DNA of 64,000 nt from Hydrogenimonas urashimensis (GCF_016593255.1 NZ_AP023212.1:62001-126000); one strand, 5' to 3'; positions 42,930 to 52,513 are shown, counted from the first letter of the stretch. The notes: generated by a model from the sequence alone, not told the origin. Program-made: numbers and translations.

Positions 42930-42932
42930 CGC

Positions 42933-43373
42933 CTATTTTTCCCAGGTCCACTTTCGCAGTTTCTGGTGGCAGCCCACACACTCTTGCATAATATGGGTGT
43001 AACCGGCGGCTATTTTGCTGTAGTCGTGTTTCGTGAAGATGTCTTCTCGCATCATTCTGACGTACCGTTCGATATTCTGTTCACTTTTCATTGCAAGGCT
43101 CAGAGCGAATTTCGGATTGTCCGGCTCGAACTTTTTCAGCGCCTCGCCATGTTTTGTCAGGTATCCCTCTCGGACGCGTTTGAGTGCGCGCACGCCTGCG
43201 AGCAGAGTTTCCCTCTCGTTGTAGAGAATACCCTTCTGGATTTTCATGAGGCCGTCGGCCATGGAAGTCATCGTGTTTTTGAGCGCTTTTTGCTCAGGGG
43301 TCATTGGTGAATTGGTCTGACCGGCACCCAACATCACAATTCCGAGCCCAAGTGTCACAATCAGTTTTTTCAT
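42933..43373 (-). CDS. Exported c-type cytochrome, cytochrome c'-like
   Basis: This 146-residue periplasmic protein has a signal peptide ending near LGAGQTNS, then a helical domain and one heme site CVGCH close to the C-terminus (about residue 133). The late CxxCH with preceding long helices matches class II cytochromes (c'/c-556), which bind NO or transfer electrons. It is convergent with the PAS-GGDEF-EAL gene, 3 bp apart. CAAAAAGGAGC gives the ribosome site and TATAAAAT on the minus strand (near 43400) is a likely -10. Confidence 0.82.
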   Translation of the reverse strand: MKKLIVTLGLGIVMLGAGQTNSPMTPEQKALKNTMTSMADGLMKIQKGILYNERETLLAGVRALKRVREGYLTKHGEALKKFEPDNPKFALSLAMKSEQNIERYVRMMREDIFTKHDYSKIAAGYTHIMQECVGCHQKLRKWTWEK

Positions 43374-43486
43374 GACAGCTCCTTTTTGTGAGATAAGAAT
43401 ATTTTATAGTATTATTGTAAAAACGTTCTTGAAAATAATAAATTAGAATTATATTTAAGAAGTGGTGCCGAAGCGTGTTGAAACCC

Positions 43487-43804
43487 CTATGAGAGAAGAA
43501 TTTCGTAGGGGCGGCGAATCTGTTCGACGAGAGCGGGAATACTCACATTCCGGCTGACACGCGCAAACTCTTTTCCGTCCAGAAACACGATGGCCGTGGG
43601 GATGGAAAAAACACCGAAATGTGCGGCAATATCGGCATGTTCGCCCACATCGATCGTGATTTTCTCTATTTTGGGAAAGTTTTTGTCGAACGCTTCGAAA
43701 AGTTTGGGCTGCAGCGCGTGGCAGACGTTGCAGTGCTCGCCCCAGAAATAGAGCATAACACCTGTTTGGTTGTGAATCTTCTCTCCGATACTCTCGATTC
43801 TCAT
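43487..43804 (-). CDS. Thioredoxin-family protein
   Basis: This 105-residue thioredoxin-fold protein has no signal peptide. The active site is WGEHCNVCHAL (CNVC), not the canonical CGPC, which should alter redox potential. FSIPTAIVFLDGKEF contains the cis-proline. GAAGGAGCCGC directly before the ATG is a strong ribosome site. It lies between the cytochrome and the large exported protein, both on the same strand. Confidence 0.82.
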   Translation of the reverse strand: MRIESIGEKIHNQTGVMLYFWGEHCNVCHALQPKLFEAFDKNFPKIEKITIDVGEHADIAAHFGVFSIPTAIVFLDGKEFARVSRNVSIPALVEQIRRPYEILLS

Positions 43805-43862
43805 GCGGCTCCTTCGCGGTCTATATGAAAACGATTCCGAACATTGTAGCAGAATCGATCTG

Positions 43863-45689
43863 TCAGTGCCTGTGCTTTTTCAGTTCTACGAACCCTTCAT
43901 CTTTCAGGTGCCGAACCAATGCTTCGCTATCCGGCAGGTCGTTGCGGATGCCTGCCCATGTTTGGGAATAGCTGTCATAAAAATATCTGTCTGCGCCGAT
44001 GGGAACGTCGATTTCTTCGCCAGTGACGGGATTGTCGTATCTCTCTTCACCTCCCAGGGCATAGAAGGTGTCCCAGAGCTCTTCCGTTTTTTCATGCGTC
44101 TGCGATTCCCACATCCGCAAATTCTGATTCATCCGGTATTCGGCGTTTTCATGGATGATTCGAGACATGTTCCTGTAGTGTCGCAGGATACTTTTGGCTT
44201 CGGCCGCACTGTTTCGGTAGTGTTGCATCAGCCATTCCTGGGAGGTTTGCCAGCTTGTGGCGATATGTTCGAACACCTGCATCCATGATGAGAGTTCTCC
44301 TTTTTTCGCCGTCTCAATAAAAAGAGGTGCCGGTCCCCATGCGTAGGAGTATCCGGCCCCCTGCAGGGGCATGGTCGTATACTGGATGATTCCGACGATC
44401 AGCATATCGTACGGTTCGCCTTTTTCGGTGTAATGGGCCCTGGCCAGGACCGCTTTGGTCTGTAACGATCCTGTGAACCCCGCTTTCCGTGTCAGTTCGT
44501 TGTTTTCGGCTTCCAGCTTTCGGCTGATTTCGCGCTCTTCTGCAGCCGAGTCGATGGCCAGATTGTCAAAACGGATGTTGTAACGGCTTTGAAGGTCCTG
44601 GAAGAAACGGTATCTGATGTACTCCTGCGGCTTTTGAGGGGGAATCCCGCTGTTGCCGCCATACAGCTGCGCATACTGATAGAATGGATAGTAGATGCCG
44701 TAAATACCGGCATTTCCGTTTAAGGATGAGAGCCTAACGAGTCGGATGTAGCCGTTGACGCCCAGGTCCGCGGTGCCTCCGTCTGCCTGCCAGTTTAGCG
44801 GGACATCAATGGTGAAACTGCCGTCGCGCGGCGTCCAGCGGCGATATGCGGTGTGGATGGAGCGATTTGCTCCATGATCGGTATGCTTCGGTTTCAAAGA
44901 GGCGATGGCGATCGATAGGGCCTTGAAGTCCCCCATGTTTTTCGCTCTGACGAAACTCGCGATGCCGGGTGCCGATCTTTTGGTCATGACCTGGATGATA
45001 CGGTAGGGTGCGCCGGTGCGGCAGAGAAATAGGGTGGAGTCACCCTTTTGGAGTACGTGCTCGGGTTGACAGCTTTTTTCCATTCGCCGGATAACAGTTT
45101 CCGGGTGTTTCGTTTTGCCGAGCCACGCGTCGCTGCCGCGGTAGGAGAGTGTCACACCCTTCCTAGAGGTTTCGACTCTGCACCCTTGGGGGACGTAGAC
45201 AATGAACTCTTTGGCTTTGTGAAGATGCCACTGTTTTGGGAAAGGGTTCGAAACGGCTTTTTTGCCCGCTTTTTCCCTTCGCGCTTTTGGGGTGTGGTCC
45301 GATGCAGGCAACCGGCACCCTTCCCGTTGAAAGATACCGGCTTTCTGCCAGCGGAGGCGGCATTTGTCGATGATTTCGGCACGGGATGGGGTGAGGTTGC
45401 CGATATCGCTCGCTGTTGGTTTGAAATAGATGTATTTGCCGCGAATTTCGCAATCACCGGTCTGAATGTCGAGAATCTCATCCCCCTTTTCGATCCAGTA
45501 GTCATAGAGGCCCTCTTCGATATCCAGTTTCATACCGGGCTGATTCATGTTGATGTAGATGCCGTTTTCCAGGGATATTGCCGGCGTCGGCAGCATGAAA
45601 AACAGCAGCGAAACGGGCAGCAGGAGAAAAAAACGGCAGGCGTCATGCACGCATCCTCGACAGGCCGTTGCGGTTTCGTCTCTTTTCAT
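43863..45689 (-). CDS. Large exported protein of unknown function
   Basis: This 608-residue protein has an N-terminal signal or anchor (FFLLLPVSLLFFMLPTPAIS, residues 20-39). No known domain is recognised. Features: an N-terminal segment on a bound small molecule or envelope-type reading (LENGIYINMNQPGMKLDIEEG), a central part with FIVYVPQGCRV and SFTIDVPLNWQ (two similar 'wash' strands suggesting a duplicated beta domain), and a C-terminal helical stretch ending in the TYALGGEERYDNPVTGEEIDVP-like region with many Tyr and Trp. AAAAGGAGAGC precedes the ATG, 12 nt after the ABC-F stop, so they are probably co-transcribed. Confidence 0.6.
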   Translation of the reverse strand: MKRDETATACRGCVHDACRFFLLLPVSLLFFMLPTPAISLENGIYINMNQPGMKLDIEEGLYDYWIEKGDEILDIQTGDCEIRGKYIYFKPTASDIGNLTPSRAEIIDKCRLRWQKAGIFQREGCRLPASDHTPKARREKAGKKAVSNPFPKQWHLHKAKEFIVYVPQGCRVETSRKGVTLSYRGSDAWLGKTKHPETVIRRMEKSCQPEHVLQKGDSTLFLCRTGAPYRIIQVMTKRSAPGIASFVRAKNMGDFKALSIAIASLKPKHTDHGANRSIHTAYRRWTPRDGSFTIDVPLNWQADGGTADLGVNGYIRLVRLSSLNGNAGIYGIYYPFYQYAQLYGGNSGIPPQKPQEYIRYRFFQDLQSRYNIRFDNLAIDSAAEEREISRKLEAENNELTRKAGFTGSLQTKAVLARAHYTEKGEPYDMLIVGIIQYTTMPLQGAGYSYAWGPAPLFIETAKKGELSSWMQVFEHIATSWQTSQEWLMQHYRNSAAEAKSILRHYRNMSRIIHENAEYRMNQNLRMWESQTHEKTEELWDTFYALGGEERYDNPVTGEEIDVPIGADRYFYDSYSQTWAGIRNDLPDSEALVRHLKDEGFVELKKHRH

Positions 45690-45701
45690 TTTGCTCTCCT
45701 T

Positions 45702-47651
45702 TTATCGTCCTTCCAGCTCCTCCTGAAGCTCCAGAAGCTCCAGGTAGCGGTCGGCTTTGGTATTGTACTCCACCTCCAGGTCGTTCAGTTCGTCGGTGAG
45801 TTTCTGGATGCCATTTTCCTGGTAGCAGTCGGGGTCGGCCAGGCATTCGTTGATTTCGGCGATGCGGTTTTCCAGCACGTCGATCTCTTCCGGAAGCATG
45901 TCGAGTTCGCGCTGCTCTTTGTAACTCAGTTTTTTCTTTTTTTTCGGTGCAGGTTTGGCGCCTTTTGGGGTGGCCTTTCGGACTTCCAGCTCCTGTTCGA
46001 AGTGGTCCAGGTTTTTGAGCTCTTTTTCGATGGCGAGGAATTCCGAGTAGGGCTGGTAACTCTCTTCGACGATGCCGTGGCCTTTGAAGATGAAGAGCTT
46101 TTTGGCGATCTTGTCCACGAAGTAGCGGTCGTGGCTGACGAAGATGAGCGCACCCGGGAAGTTGAGCAGGTACTCTTCGAGAATGTTGATGGTGGGAATG
46201 TCCAGGTCGTTGGTCGGCTCGTCGAGGATGAGGCAGTCGACCTTTTTCGTAAACAGAAGCGCCAGGGCGACCCGGTTCTTTTCGCCGCCGCTGAGAACGC
46301 CGATTTTTTTGTCCAGGTACTCTTTGGGGAAGAGGAAGTTTTTCAGGTAGCCGTAGACGTGCATGTTCTTGCCCTGCACGTCGACCCGGTCGCCACCGAA
46401 AGGACAGAAGGTTTCGATGAGGTTTTTGTCGTCGTCGAGCATCTCCCGGTGCTGGTCGAAGTAGCCGATTTTGAAATCGCCCCGCTTGATGACGCCGGCA
46501 TCCGGTTTTTCGCGTCCCAGCAGCAGGTGCAGGAAGGTCGATTTGCCGCTGCCGTTTTTTCCCACGATGGCGATGCGGTCTTTTTGGAGGATGCGGTTGG
46601 AGAAGTTGTGGATGAGCAGTTTGTCGCCCAGCCGTTTTTCCAGATGTTCGATCTCAAAAAGCACCTTTTTGCGGCTGACGCCCTCCTCGCGGTTGAAGTG
46701 GTGCTTCTCCCGCTCCAGCTCCAGTTTGATCTTTCGGATGGCGGCGGGATTTTTCTTCGCCTTTTCCCGCATCTCCATGACCCGTTTTTTGCGCCCCTCG
46801 TTGCGTTTGAGGCGCGCCTTGACCCCTCGGCTGAGCCACTCTTCCTCCGCTTTGAGGAGTTTGAGCAGGTTTTCGTGCTCCTTGGCCATGGCCTGAAGCA
46901 GCTGCTCCTTTTGCAGAAGGTAGCTTTCGTAACCTCCCTTGAAGCTGCGAAGCTCGTGGTTGTCGATCTCTACCGTGCGGGTGGCGATGCGGTCGATGAA
47001 GTAGCGGTCATGGGAGATGAGCAGCAGGGTAAATTTCTCTTTGAGCAGCAACTCCTCGAGAAATTCGACCATATAGACATCCAGATGGTTGGTGGGTTCG
47101 TCAAGGAGCAGAATATCCGGTTTTTTCAAAAGCAAAGAGGCGAGGGCGACGCGGCGCTGTTCGCCTCCGCTGAGCAGGTTTACCGGCCGGGTTTCGTAGG
47201 TTTTGAGGTCGAACTCTTTGAGAATCCGCTCGATTTTGTCGTCCAGATTCCAGGCGTTGTGATAATCAAGAAAGGCGGTCAGCCTGGCATGTTCCTCAAG
47301 AAGGGCCTTGTTCTCGAAATCTTCGGCCAGAAGATTGGAGAGCTCCTCGTAGCGTGTTTTGGCATCCTGAATTTCCGTCAGCTCCTTCTCGATGGCTTCC
47401 CTGACCGTCACCCCCGCTTCGAAAGAGGGCTGCTGGCTGAGCATTTCGATGCGAATGCCCTGGCGGACGATCCGTTTTCCGGCATCCGGCTCGATTTCGC
47501 CGCTGACGATTTTCATGAGTGTGCTTTTGCCGCTGCCGTTGCGACCGACGATGACGATGCGTTCATATTCATCGATATGAAAATGGATGCCTTTGAAAAT
47601 GATCTGTGATTCGAACTGTTTGTCGACTTCAAGAAGGTCTACAAGCGCCAT
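45702..47651 (-). CDS. ABC-F family ATPase (Uup/YdiF-like)
   Basis: This 649-residue soluble protein has two ABC ATPase domains: Walker A GRNGSGKST and GKNGSGKST, signatures LLSGGEQRR and VLSGGEKNR, and Walker B LLLDEPTNHLD and LILDEPTNDLD. A charged linker lies between the domains, and a C-terminal coiled coil (about 560-649, rich in K and E) matches Uup. ABC-F proteins act on ribosomes or DNA structures rather than transport. The start is the ATG at 47651 after AAAAGGTATCC. It is divergent from the Ste24 gene. Confidence 0.9.
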   Translation of the reverse strand: MALVDLLEVDKQFESQIIFKGIHFHIDEYERIVIVGRNGSGKSTLMKIVSGEIEPDAGKRIVRQGIRIEMLSQQPSFEAGVTVREAIEKELTEIQDAKTRYEELSNLLAEDFENKALLEEHARLTAFLDYHNAWNLDDKIERILKEFDLKTYETRPVNLLSGGEQRRVALASLLLKKPDILLLDEPTNHLDVYMVEFLEELLLKEKFTLLLISHDRYFIDRIATRTVEIDNHELRSFKGGYESYLLQKEQLLQAMAKEHENLLKLLKAEEEWLSRGVKARLKRNEGRKKRVMEMREKAKKNPAAIRKIKLELEREKHHFNREEGVSRKKVLFEIEHLEKRLGDKLLIHNFSNRILQKDRIAIVGKNGSGKSTFLHLLLGREKPDAGVIKRGDFKIGYFDQHREMLDDDKNLIETFCPFGGDRVDVQGKNMHVYGYLKNFLFPKEYLDKKIGVLSGGEKNRVALALLFTKKVDCLILDEPTNDLDIPTINILEEYLLNFPGALIFVSHDRYFVDKIAKKLFIFKGHGIVEESYQPYSEFLAIEKELKNLDHFEQELEVRKATPKGAKPAPKKKKKLSYKEQRELDMLPEEIDVLENRIAEINECLADPDCYQENGIQKLTDELNDLEVEYNTKADRYLELLELQEELEGR

Positions 47652-47717
47652 GGATACCTTTTCTTACATAGTTGGGTTAGGTTGAACGAATGGAATTGGA
47701 TTTTAACCTAACTTGGC

Positions 47718-47723
47718 TATAAT
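47718..47723 (+). promoter_or_regulatory. -10 box for the Ste24 protease gene
   Basis: TATAAT within TTGGCTATAATCCCC lies 34 nt before the chosen ATG at 47758 and 16 nt before the alternative at 47740. Confidence 0.55.
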
Positions 47724-47757
47724 CCCCATAATTTCAAATATGCAAGGATCTCCCGAA

Positions 47758-49005
47758 ATGGTTGAAGCACTCTCCATAATTTTCTTTCTGTATGTCTTGA
47801 TAAAAGTCTACATCAGTGTCATGCAGATAGGGTATGTCGCCAGGGCGAAAGAGATGCCGCCGGTTCTGATGAAGCCCGGAAGCTGGATGAAATCCGCACG
47901 CTATCTTATCTCCAACGAGCGGCTCAAAATCGTCGAAACACTGGTGGAGTACGCTCTTTTCGTCTTCTGGCTCTCCTGGGGAATCCACTGGCTCGATACG
48001 ATCACATGGAACATGGATCCTCTCTGGCAGGCTGTCGTCGCCGTCGATCTTTTCCTTGTCGTCAATTACATTGTCGAGCTGCCGTTTTCCATCTATAAAA
48101 CCTTCGTCATTGACGAGCGGTTCAAATTCAACCATTCCACGCCCGAACTTTTCATCAAAGACCAGATCAAAGGGGGTCTTCTGACGCTGGCACTGGCTTC
48201 GGTTCTGAGTGCCGCGATCGCCTGGATCATCATAAACGTTCCGATGTGGTGGTTTTTCAGTTTTCTGCTTGTTTTCGCCGTGATCGTCCTTTTGAACCTG
48301 CTCTATCCGACCTTCATTGCGCCGATTTTCAACAAGTTCACCCCTCTTAAAAACGAGGCACTTAAAGAGAAGATCGACAATCTGCTGGCACGGAGCGGTT
48401 TTGAGAGCGAAGGTGTCTATGTGATCGACGCAAGCAAGCGGGATGCCCGCCTGAACGCCTATTTCGGAGGCTTGGGGAAGAGCAAGCGGGTTGTTCTTTT
48501 CGATACGCTGCTCAACAAGCTGAACGAGAATGAGCTGCTCGCGGTTCTTGGACACGAACTGGGGCACTTCAAACACCACGATATCTACAAGAACATCCTG
48601 ATGCTCGGAGGGGTCCTTTTCGTCGGCTTCTACATCTTCGGAAATCTTCCCACCTCTCTTTTTATGGAGTTGGGTGTGCGCGAAACGCCGGCGATGCTGA
48701 TGATCATCTTCATGCTGATGATCTCCGTTTTCATTTTCCTGTTCATGCCGATCATGAGTTTCGTAAGCCGACAGAACGAATACGCCGCCGACCGCTATGC
48801 GTCGCGAATGTGCGGGAGTGAAAGCCTTGTCAGCGCCCTGAAAAAACTGGTGGACGAAAACAAGAGCTTTCCCAAAGCCCACAAGCTCACCATCTTCTTC
48901 TACCACTCCCATCCCCCTATCATCGAACGATTGAAAGCGCTGGGTGACAAAAGTGTCCGCGACGACACAGAAGACGAGGCTCTCAAAGGCGAGTGCACGA
49001 TATGA
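47758..49005 (+). CDS. M48 family (Ste24/CAAX protease 1-like) membrane metalloprotease
   Basis: This 415-residue multi-spanning zinc protease has the HExxH site in AVLGHELGHFKHHD and the downstream glutamate region NEYAADRYAS. Its N-terminal M48-associated domain and KFTPLKNEALKEKI match Ste24 homologs. In bacteria it probably degrades damaged membrane proteins. The ATG at 47758 follows AAGGATC; ATG 47740 is an alternative. It overlaps prmC by ATGA. Confidence 0.89.
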   Translation: MVEALSIIFFLYVLIKVYISVMQIGYVARAKEMPPVLMKPGSWMKSARYLISNERLKIVETLVEYALFVFWLSWGIHWLDTITWNMDPLWQAVVAVDLFLVVNYIVELPFSIYKTFVIDERFKFNHSTPELFIKDQIKGGLLTLALASVLSAAIAWIIINVPMWWFFSFLLVFAVIVLLNLLYPTFIAPIFNKFTPLKNEALKEKIDNLLARSGFESEGVYVIDASKRDARLNAYFGGLGKSKRVVLFDTLLNKLNENELLAVLGHELGHFKHHDIYKNILMLGGVLFVGFYIFGNLPTSLFMELGVRETPAMLMIIFMLMISVFIFLFMPIMSFVSRQNEYAADRYASRMCGSESLVSALKKLVDENKSFPKAHKLTIFFYHSHPPIIERLKALGDKSVRDDTEDEALKGECTI

Positions 49006-49832
49006 CGATCGAACAGGCGCTTCGCGAAGCATCTGTTTTGTTGTCAAAAGTCTCCGAACGCCCGAGGCTGGAGGCGGAGATACTGATGTCCCATCTTCTC
49101 CATAAGGAGCGGACATGGCTGCACACGCACAGTGACGAATCTTTGGGAGACGAAGAGGGTTACCGCAGGTTCGTGGAGCGCCGCAGAAAGAGCGAACCGA
49201 TTGAGTATATCGTAGGCCGTGTCTCCTTTTACGATGTGGAGCTTGAAGTGGGAAAGGGTGTTCTCATCGCCCGTCCCGAGACGGAGCTTTTGGTCGATAT
49301 GGCCGCTGAGGTCATTCGGAAGCACCGTTTGCAGCGCATTTGCGAAATCGGTGTCGGAAGCGGCGCCGTAAGCATCGTACTGGCCAGAAAGTTTCCGCAT
49401 CTGACAATCGTGGCAACCGACATTTCCCGGGAGGCACTCGGATACGCTGAAAAGAATATAAAAAAATATGGCCTGCACGAGCGCATCGAACTTGTGCATA
49501 CCAATCTACTGGATGGCGTTTCATCGGAGTGCGAAATGATTGTCTCCAACCCTCCCTATATCTGCAAAGCCTATCTGCTGCCCCATTCGGTGCGGTACGA
49601 GCCGCAAAACGCCCTGATAGGGGGTGAATGTGGCGATGAACTGCTCAAGGAGATCATACTCACGGCGAAGCGGCGGAAGATTCCCCATCTTATTTGTGAA
49701 ATGGGATACGACCAGCGGGAGTCGATTGCCGATTTTTGTACCCAAAAGCGGCTTCCTGCGCCCAGGTTCTACAAGGATCTGGCGGGACTCGACCGTGGAT
49801 TTTATCTGCAGTTGGCAACCAAAAGCCGATGA
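49002..49832 (+). CDS. prmC: Peptide chain release factor N5-glutamine methyltransferase
   Basis: This 276-residue SAM methyltransferase (HemK) modifies the GGQ glutamine of release factors. The N-terminal helical domain (about 1-70) is followed by the SAM motif CEIGVGSGAVSIVLA and the substrate-gripping NPPY (IVSNPPYIC). RPETELLVD is also typical. It overlaps the Ste24 stop by ATGA. Its own stop overlaps a short frame at 49829. Confidence 0.92.
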   Translation: MTIEQALREASVLLSKVSERPRLEAEILMSHLLHKERTWLHTHSDESLGDEEGYRRFVERRRKSEPIEYIVGRVSFYDVELEVGKGVLIARPETELLVDMAAEVIRKHRLQRICEIGVGSGAVSIVLARKFPHLTIVATDISREALGYAEKNIKKYGLHERIELVHTNLLDGVSSECEMIVSNPPYICKAYLLPHSVRYEPQNALIGGECGDELLKEIILTAKRRKIPHLICEMGYDQRESIADFCTQKRLPAPRFYKDLAGLDRGFYLQLATKSR

Positions 49833-49960
49833 GAGGAAATTTCGCCACCCTGCCGGTACGATCACAGCTTTCAATTTTGTTTTATATCGTGTTTTTGTCG
49901 AAAAACGGAGAGGGCGCAAAAGTCGAACATCCTTCCGAAATCTTCGAGTTCAAAGCTTAA
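49829..49960 (+). CDS. Putative 43-residue peptide overlapping prmC
   Basis: ATGA overlap with prmC opens a 43-codon frame with a short hydrophobic stretch (QLSILFYIVFLS) and an acidic C-terminus (VEHPSEIFEFKA). The geometry suits translational coupling, but no homolog is recognised. It may be spurious. Confidence 0.3.
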   Translation: MRGNFATLPVRSQLSILFYIVFLSKNGEGAKVEHPSEIFEFKA

Positions 49961-50029
49961 GAGGTGCACGGGACGGAGTATCCCGGCAAAAGCATGGGCT
50001 CTGCCCATAATCAGTAAAAAGGAGAATTC

Positions 50030-50548
50030 ATGCCATCCAGCCCAACCAACCCACCCAGATCCCCCATCGAACTGTCGATGCCGAAAAAACTGTGGATCGG
50101 CTATCTGTTGATCCTTGGCATCACGCTGGGTGCCGGGATTTGTGCCGGGGTTTTCGCGGCACCGGTTGTCTTCCATGCCGACGATCTGCTGGGCGGAGGG
50201 GTATTGAGCCACTATCAGGAGGGGATCATCATGACGCAGATCTTCCTGAAAATGAACTGGCTTGTCAATATCGCGTGCACGCTCATACTTTTTGCGGAGG
50301 GGTACCATTTTCTCCGTTTCTACCGTGACCAGATCACTTTCTACAGCGCTTTTGTTACTGTCTGGACCGGCTTTATGTTTACGCTCTACTACACGCCCCA
50401 GATTGTAGAGTTTCAGCGGCAGGGGGAGACGATTTTGAACAACAAGCTCTTCCAGAATGCCCATATGATGTCTGAGTGGGATTTCAAGATCTTTGTGGTA
50501 GCATTGACCGTACTACTGGGACGATACCTCTACCGAAAGATCGTCTGA
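50030..50548 (+). CDS. DUF4149-like integral membrane protein
   Basis: This 172-residue protein has four predicted membrane helices: KLWIGYLLILGITLGAGI, WLVNIACTLILFAEGY, FYSAFVTVWTGFMFTLYY and FKIFVVALTVLLGRYL. The spacing of charged loops fits the DUF4149/TMEM205-like family. AAAAAGGAGAATTC gives a strong ribosome site. It precedes mlaF by 14 nt and probably shares its transcript, but a role in lipid transport is unproven. Confidence 0.75.
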   Translation: MPSSPTNPPRSPIELSMPKKLWIGYLLILGITLGAGICAGVFAAPVVFHADDLLGGGVLSHYQEGIIMTQIFLKMNWLVNIACTLILFAEGYHFLRFYRDQITFYSAFVTVWTGFMFTLYYTPQIVEFQRQGETILNNKLFQNAHMMSEWDFKIFVVALTVLLGRYLYRKIV

Positions 50549-50562
50549 CGCCAGGGGATGGA

Positions 50563-51321
50563 ATGATTGAAATCAAAGGCTTGAAAAAACGCTTTGGTCC
50601 CAAAGAGGTTCTAAAAGGGGTGGACCTGACTATTCCGGAGGGCAAGACCACCGTCATTCTCGGACTTTCAGGCGGAGGAAAGTCGACGATAATCAAACAT
50701 ATTGTCGGACTGCTCAAACCGGATGAGGGAGAGATATGGGTCGATGGCGAAGAGATAGGCCGTGCCGACGAAGAGCAGATCCGCGCCATTCGCAAAAAGG
50801 TGGGTTTTCTCTTTCAAAGCGGTGCCCTTTTCGACAGTATGAACGTTTACGAAAATGTCGCCTTTCCTCTCAGGGAACACACCGATATGACGGAGGATGC
50901 GATACGCAGCCGGATTGTCGAGTGCCTGGAGATGGTCGCGCTCAAGCCCAAAGAGGTGATCGATCTCTATCCCGATGAACTAAGCGGCGGCATGCGCAAA
51001 CGCGTGGGCCTGGCCCGCACGATCGTCCTGGGGCCTCGTATCATTCTCTATGACGAACCTACGAGCGGACTCGACCCCATCACCAGTGACCTGATATCGA
51101 AGATGATCGTTCATCTGAAAAAGACACTCGGCGTCACTTCGGTGCTCATTTCGCACGACATAAAAGAGAGTTTCAAAGCGGGAGACTATTTCGCGATGCT
51201 CTATGACGGAAAGATTATAGAATTCGGGGACGCCGAGCACTTCAAGGCGACAACGAACCCCTACGTCAGACAGTTTCTGGATGGGAAGAGCGAAGGCCCC
51301 ATCCAGTTTCAGGAAGGATAG
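50563..51321 (+). CDS. mlaF: MlaF-like ABC transporter ATPase
   Basis: This 252-residue ATPase of the MlaF/phospholipid-trafficking MCE type has Walker A GLSGGGKST, signature LSGGMRKRVGLAR and Walker B IILYDEPTSGLDP. The FLFQSGALFDSM Q-loop is characteristic of this subfamily. The start is the ATG at 50563 after GGGGATGG. The matching permease (mlaE) is 30 kb upstream at 19397, whereas other Campylobacterota usually keep them together with an MCE gene. No MCE gene is in this window. Confidence 0.88.
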   Translation: MIEIKGLKKRFGPKEVLKGVDLTIPEGKTTVILGLSGGGKSTIIKHIVGLLKPDEGEIWVDGEEIGRADEEQIRAIRKKVGFLFQSGALFDSMNVYENVAFPLREHTDMTEDAIRSRIVECLEMVALKPKEVIDLYPDELSGGMRKRVGLARTIVLGPRIILYDEPTSGLDPITSDLISKMIVHLKKTLGVTSVLISHDIKESFKAGDYFAMLYDGKIIEFGDAEHFKATTNPYVRQFLDGKSEGPIQFQEG

Positions 51322-51339
51322 GAGTACGCGCAGAAGGAA

Positions 51340-52500
51340 TCAGTCCATCTGATTGCGCATCCAGGTCGGAATGTCGAGGATATCTTCGTTGTCGTAGCCG
51401 CCAACCACTTTGACACGGGGTGTGCTGACCGGAATGGCGGCTTCCGCGTTCTCTTCGGGCTGCATCAGGGTGATCTGCTGTTTTTTTGTTTCAGCCTTCT
51501 TCTCCTCCTCTTTGGCATGCCCCTCTGCGCTTTCGAAACCCGTGGCGACGATCGTGATTTTGACTTCGTCGACAGAGAGCGACTCGTCGGTCGTGGTTCC
51601 GAAGATAACGTGGGCATCTTCGTCCGCGTTGTCCTCGACGATGCTCATCGCTTCGCTGATCTCCAGAATCGGATAGTCCGGATGGATATGGAAATGCACG
51701 AGTACGCCCATCGCCCCCTTGATATCCATGCTGTCTAGAAGCGGTGATTCGATGGCGTTTTTGATCGCCTCGTAGGCCGCACTCTGTCCGGAGGCTTCAC
51801 CGACGCCCATCAGGGCGAGTCCACGGTGGCTCATGACGGTGTTGACATCCGCGAAGTCGAGGTTGATGTCGTGCTCGCCCCGTGAAACGATGACGTTGCT
51901 GATGCCGCTGACGGCTCGTGCAAGAATGTTGTCGACCAGTTTGAAACTCTCTTTGATACCGAGATTTTTGTCGACGATGCTCAAAAGCTTTTCGTTGGGG
52001 ATGACGATGATCGAGTCGCTCTCTTTTTTGAGCTGTTCGAGTCCCGTTTCGGCGAGTTTCATCCGTTTTCGTCCTTCGAATCGGAAAGGTTTCGTGACGA
52101 CCGAAACGGTAAGCGCACCGACCTCTTTCGCCGCCTGTGCGATAATGGGGGCGGCACCCGTTCCGGTGCCACCGCCAAGCCCCGACGACACGAACACGAT
52201 ATCGGCACCGGCTAGGACCTCTTTGATCGTGTCGTAACTCTCGAGCGCCGACTCCTGACCGACTTCCGGTTTCATTCCGGCACCGAGCCCTTTTGTTAGC
52301 TTCTCTCCCAGCTGGATCTTGTAGGAAGCTTTCGATGTTTCCAACGCCTGGGCATCGGTGTTCGCCACGATCAGATCGATTCCGTCGATTCCCTGGTGAA
52401 TCATATGGTTGATCATGTTGCCGCCGCCGCCGCCGACACCGATCGCTTTTATTTTCGCTCCACTGACTGTAACTGACTCCTCTATGGTGAATCCGGGCAC
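51340..52500 (-). CDS. ftsZ: Cell division GTPase FtsZ
   Basis: This 386-residue tubulin-like GTPase forms the division ring. The glycine-rich motif GGGTGTGAAP is intact, as is VGGGGGNMI at the N-terminus. The C-terminal peptide EDILDIPTWMRNQ is the conserved tail that binds FtsA and other partners; a variable linker of about 40 residues precedes it. It lies 13 nt after ftsA on the minus strand, in a ppiD-ftsA-ftsZ unit. Confidence 0.96.
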   Translation of the reverse strand: MPGFTIEESVTVSGAKIKAIGVGGGGGNMINHMIHQGIDGIDLIVANTDAQALETSKASYKIQLGEKLTKGLGAGMKPEVGQESALESYDTIKEVLAGADIVFVSSGLGGGTGTGAAPIIAQAAKEVGALTVSVVTKPFRFEGRKRMKLAETGLEQLKKESDSIIVIPNEKLLSIVDKNLGIKESFKLVDNILARAVSGISNVIVSRGEHDINLDFADVNTVMSHRGLALMGVGEASGQSAAYEAIKNAIESPLLDSMDIKGAMGVLVHFHIHPDYPILEISEAMSIVEDNADEDAHVIFGTTTDESLSVDEVKITIVATGFESAEGHAKEEEKKAETKKQQITLMQPEENAEAAIPVSTPRVKVVGGYDNEDILDIPTWMRNQMD

Positions 52501-52513
52501 TCTTCTCTCCTTC

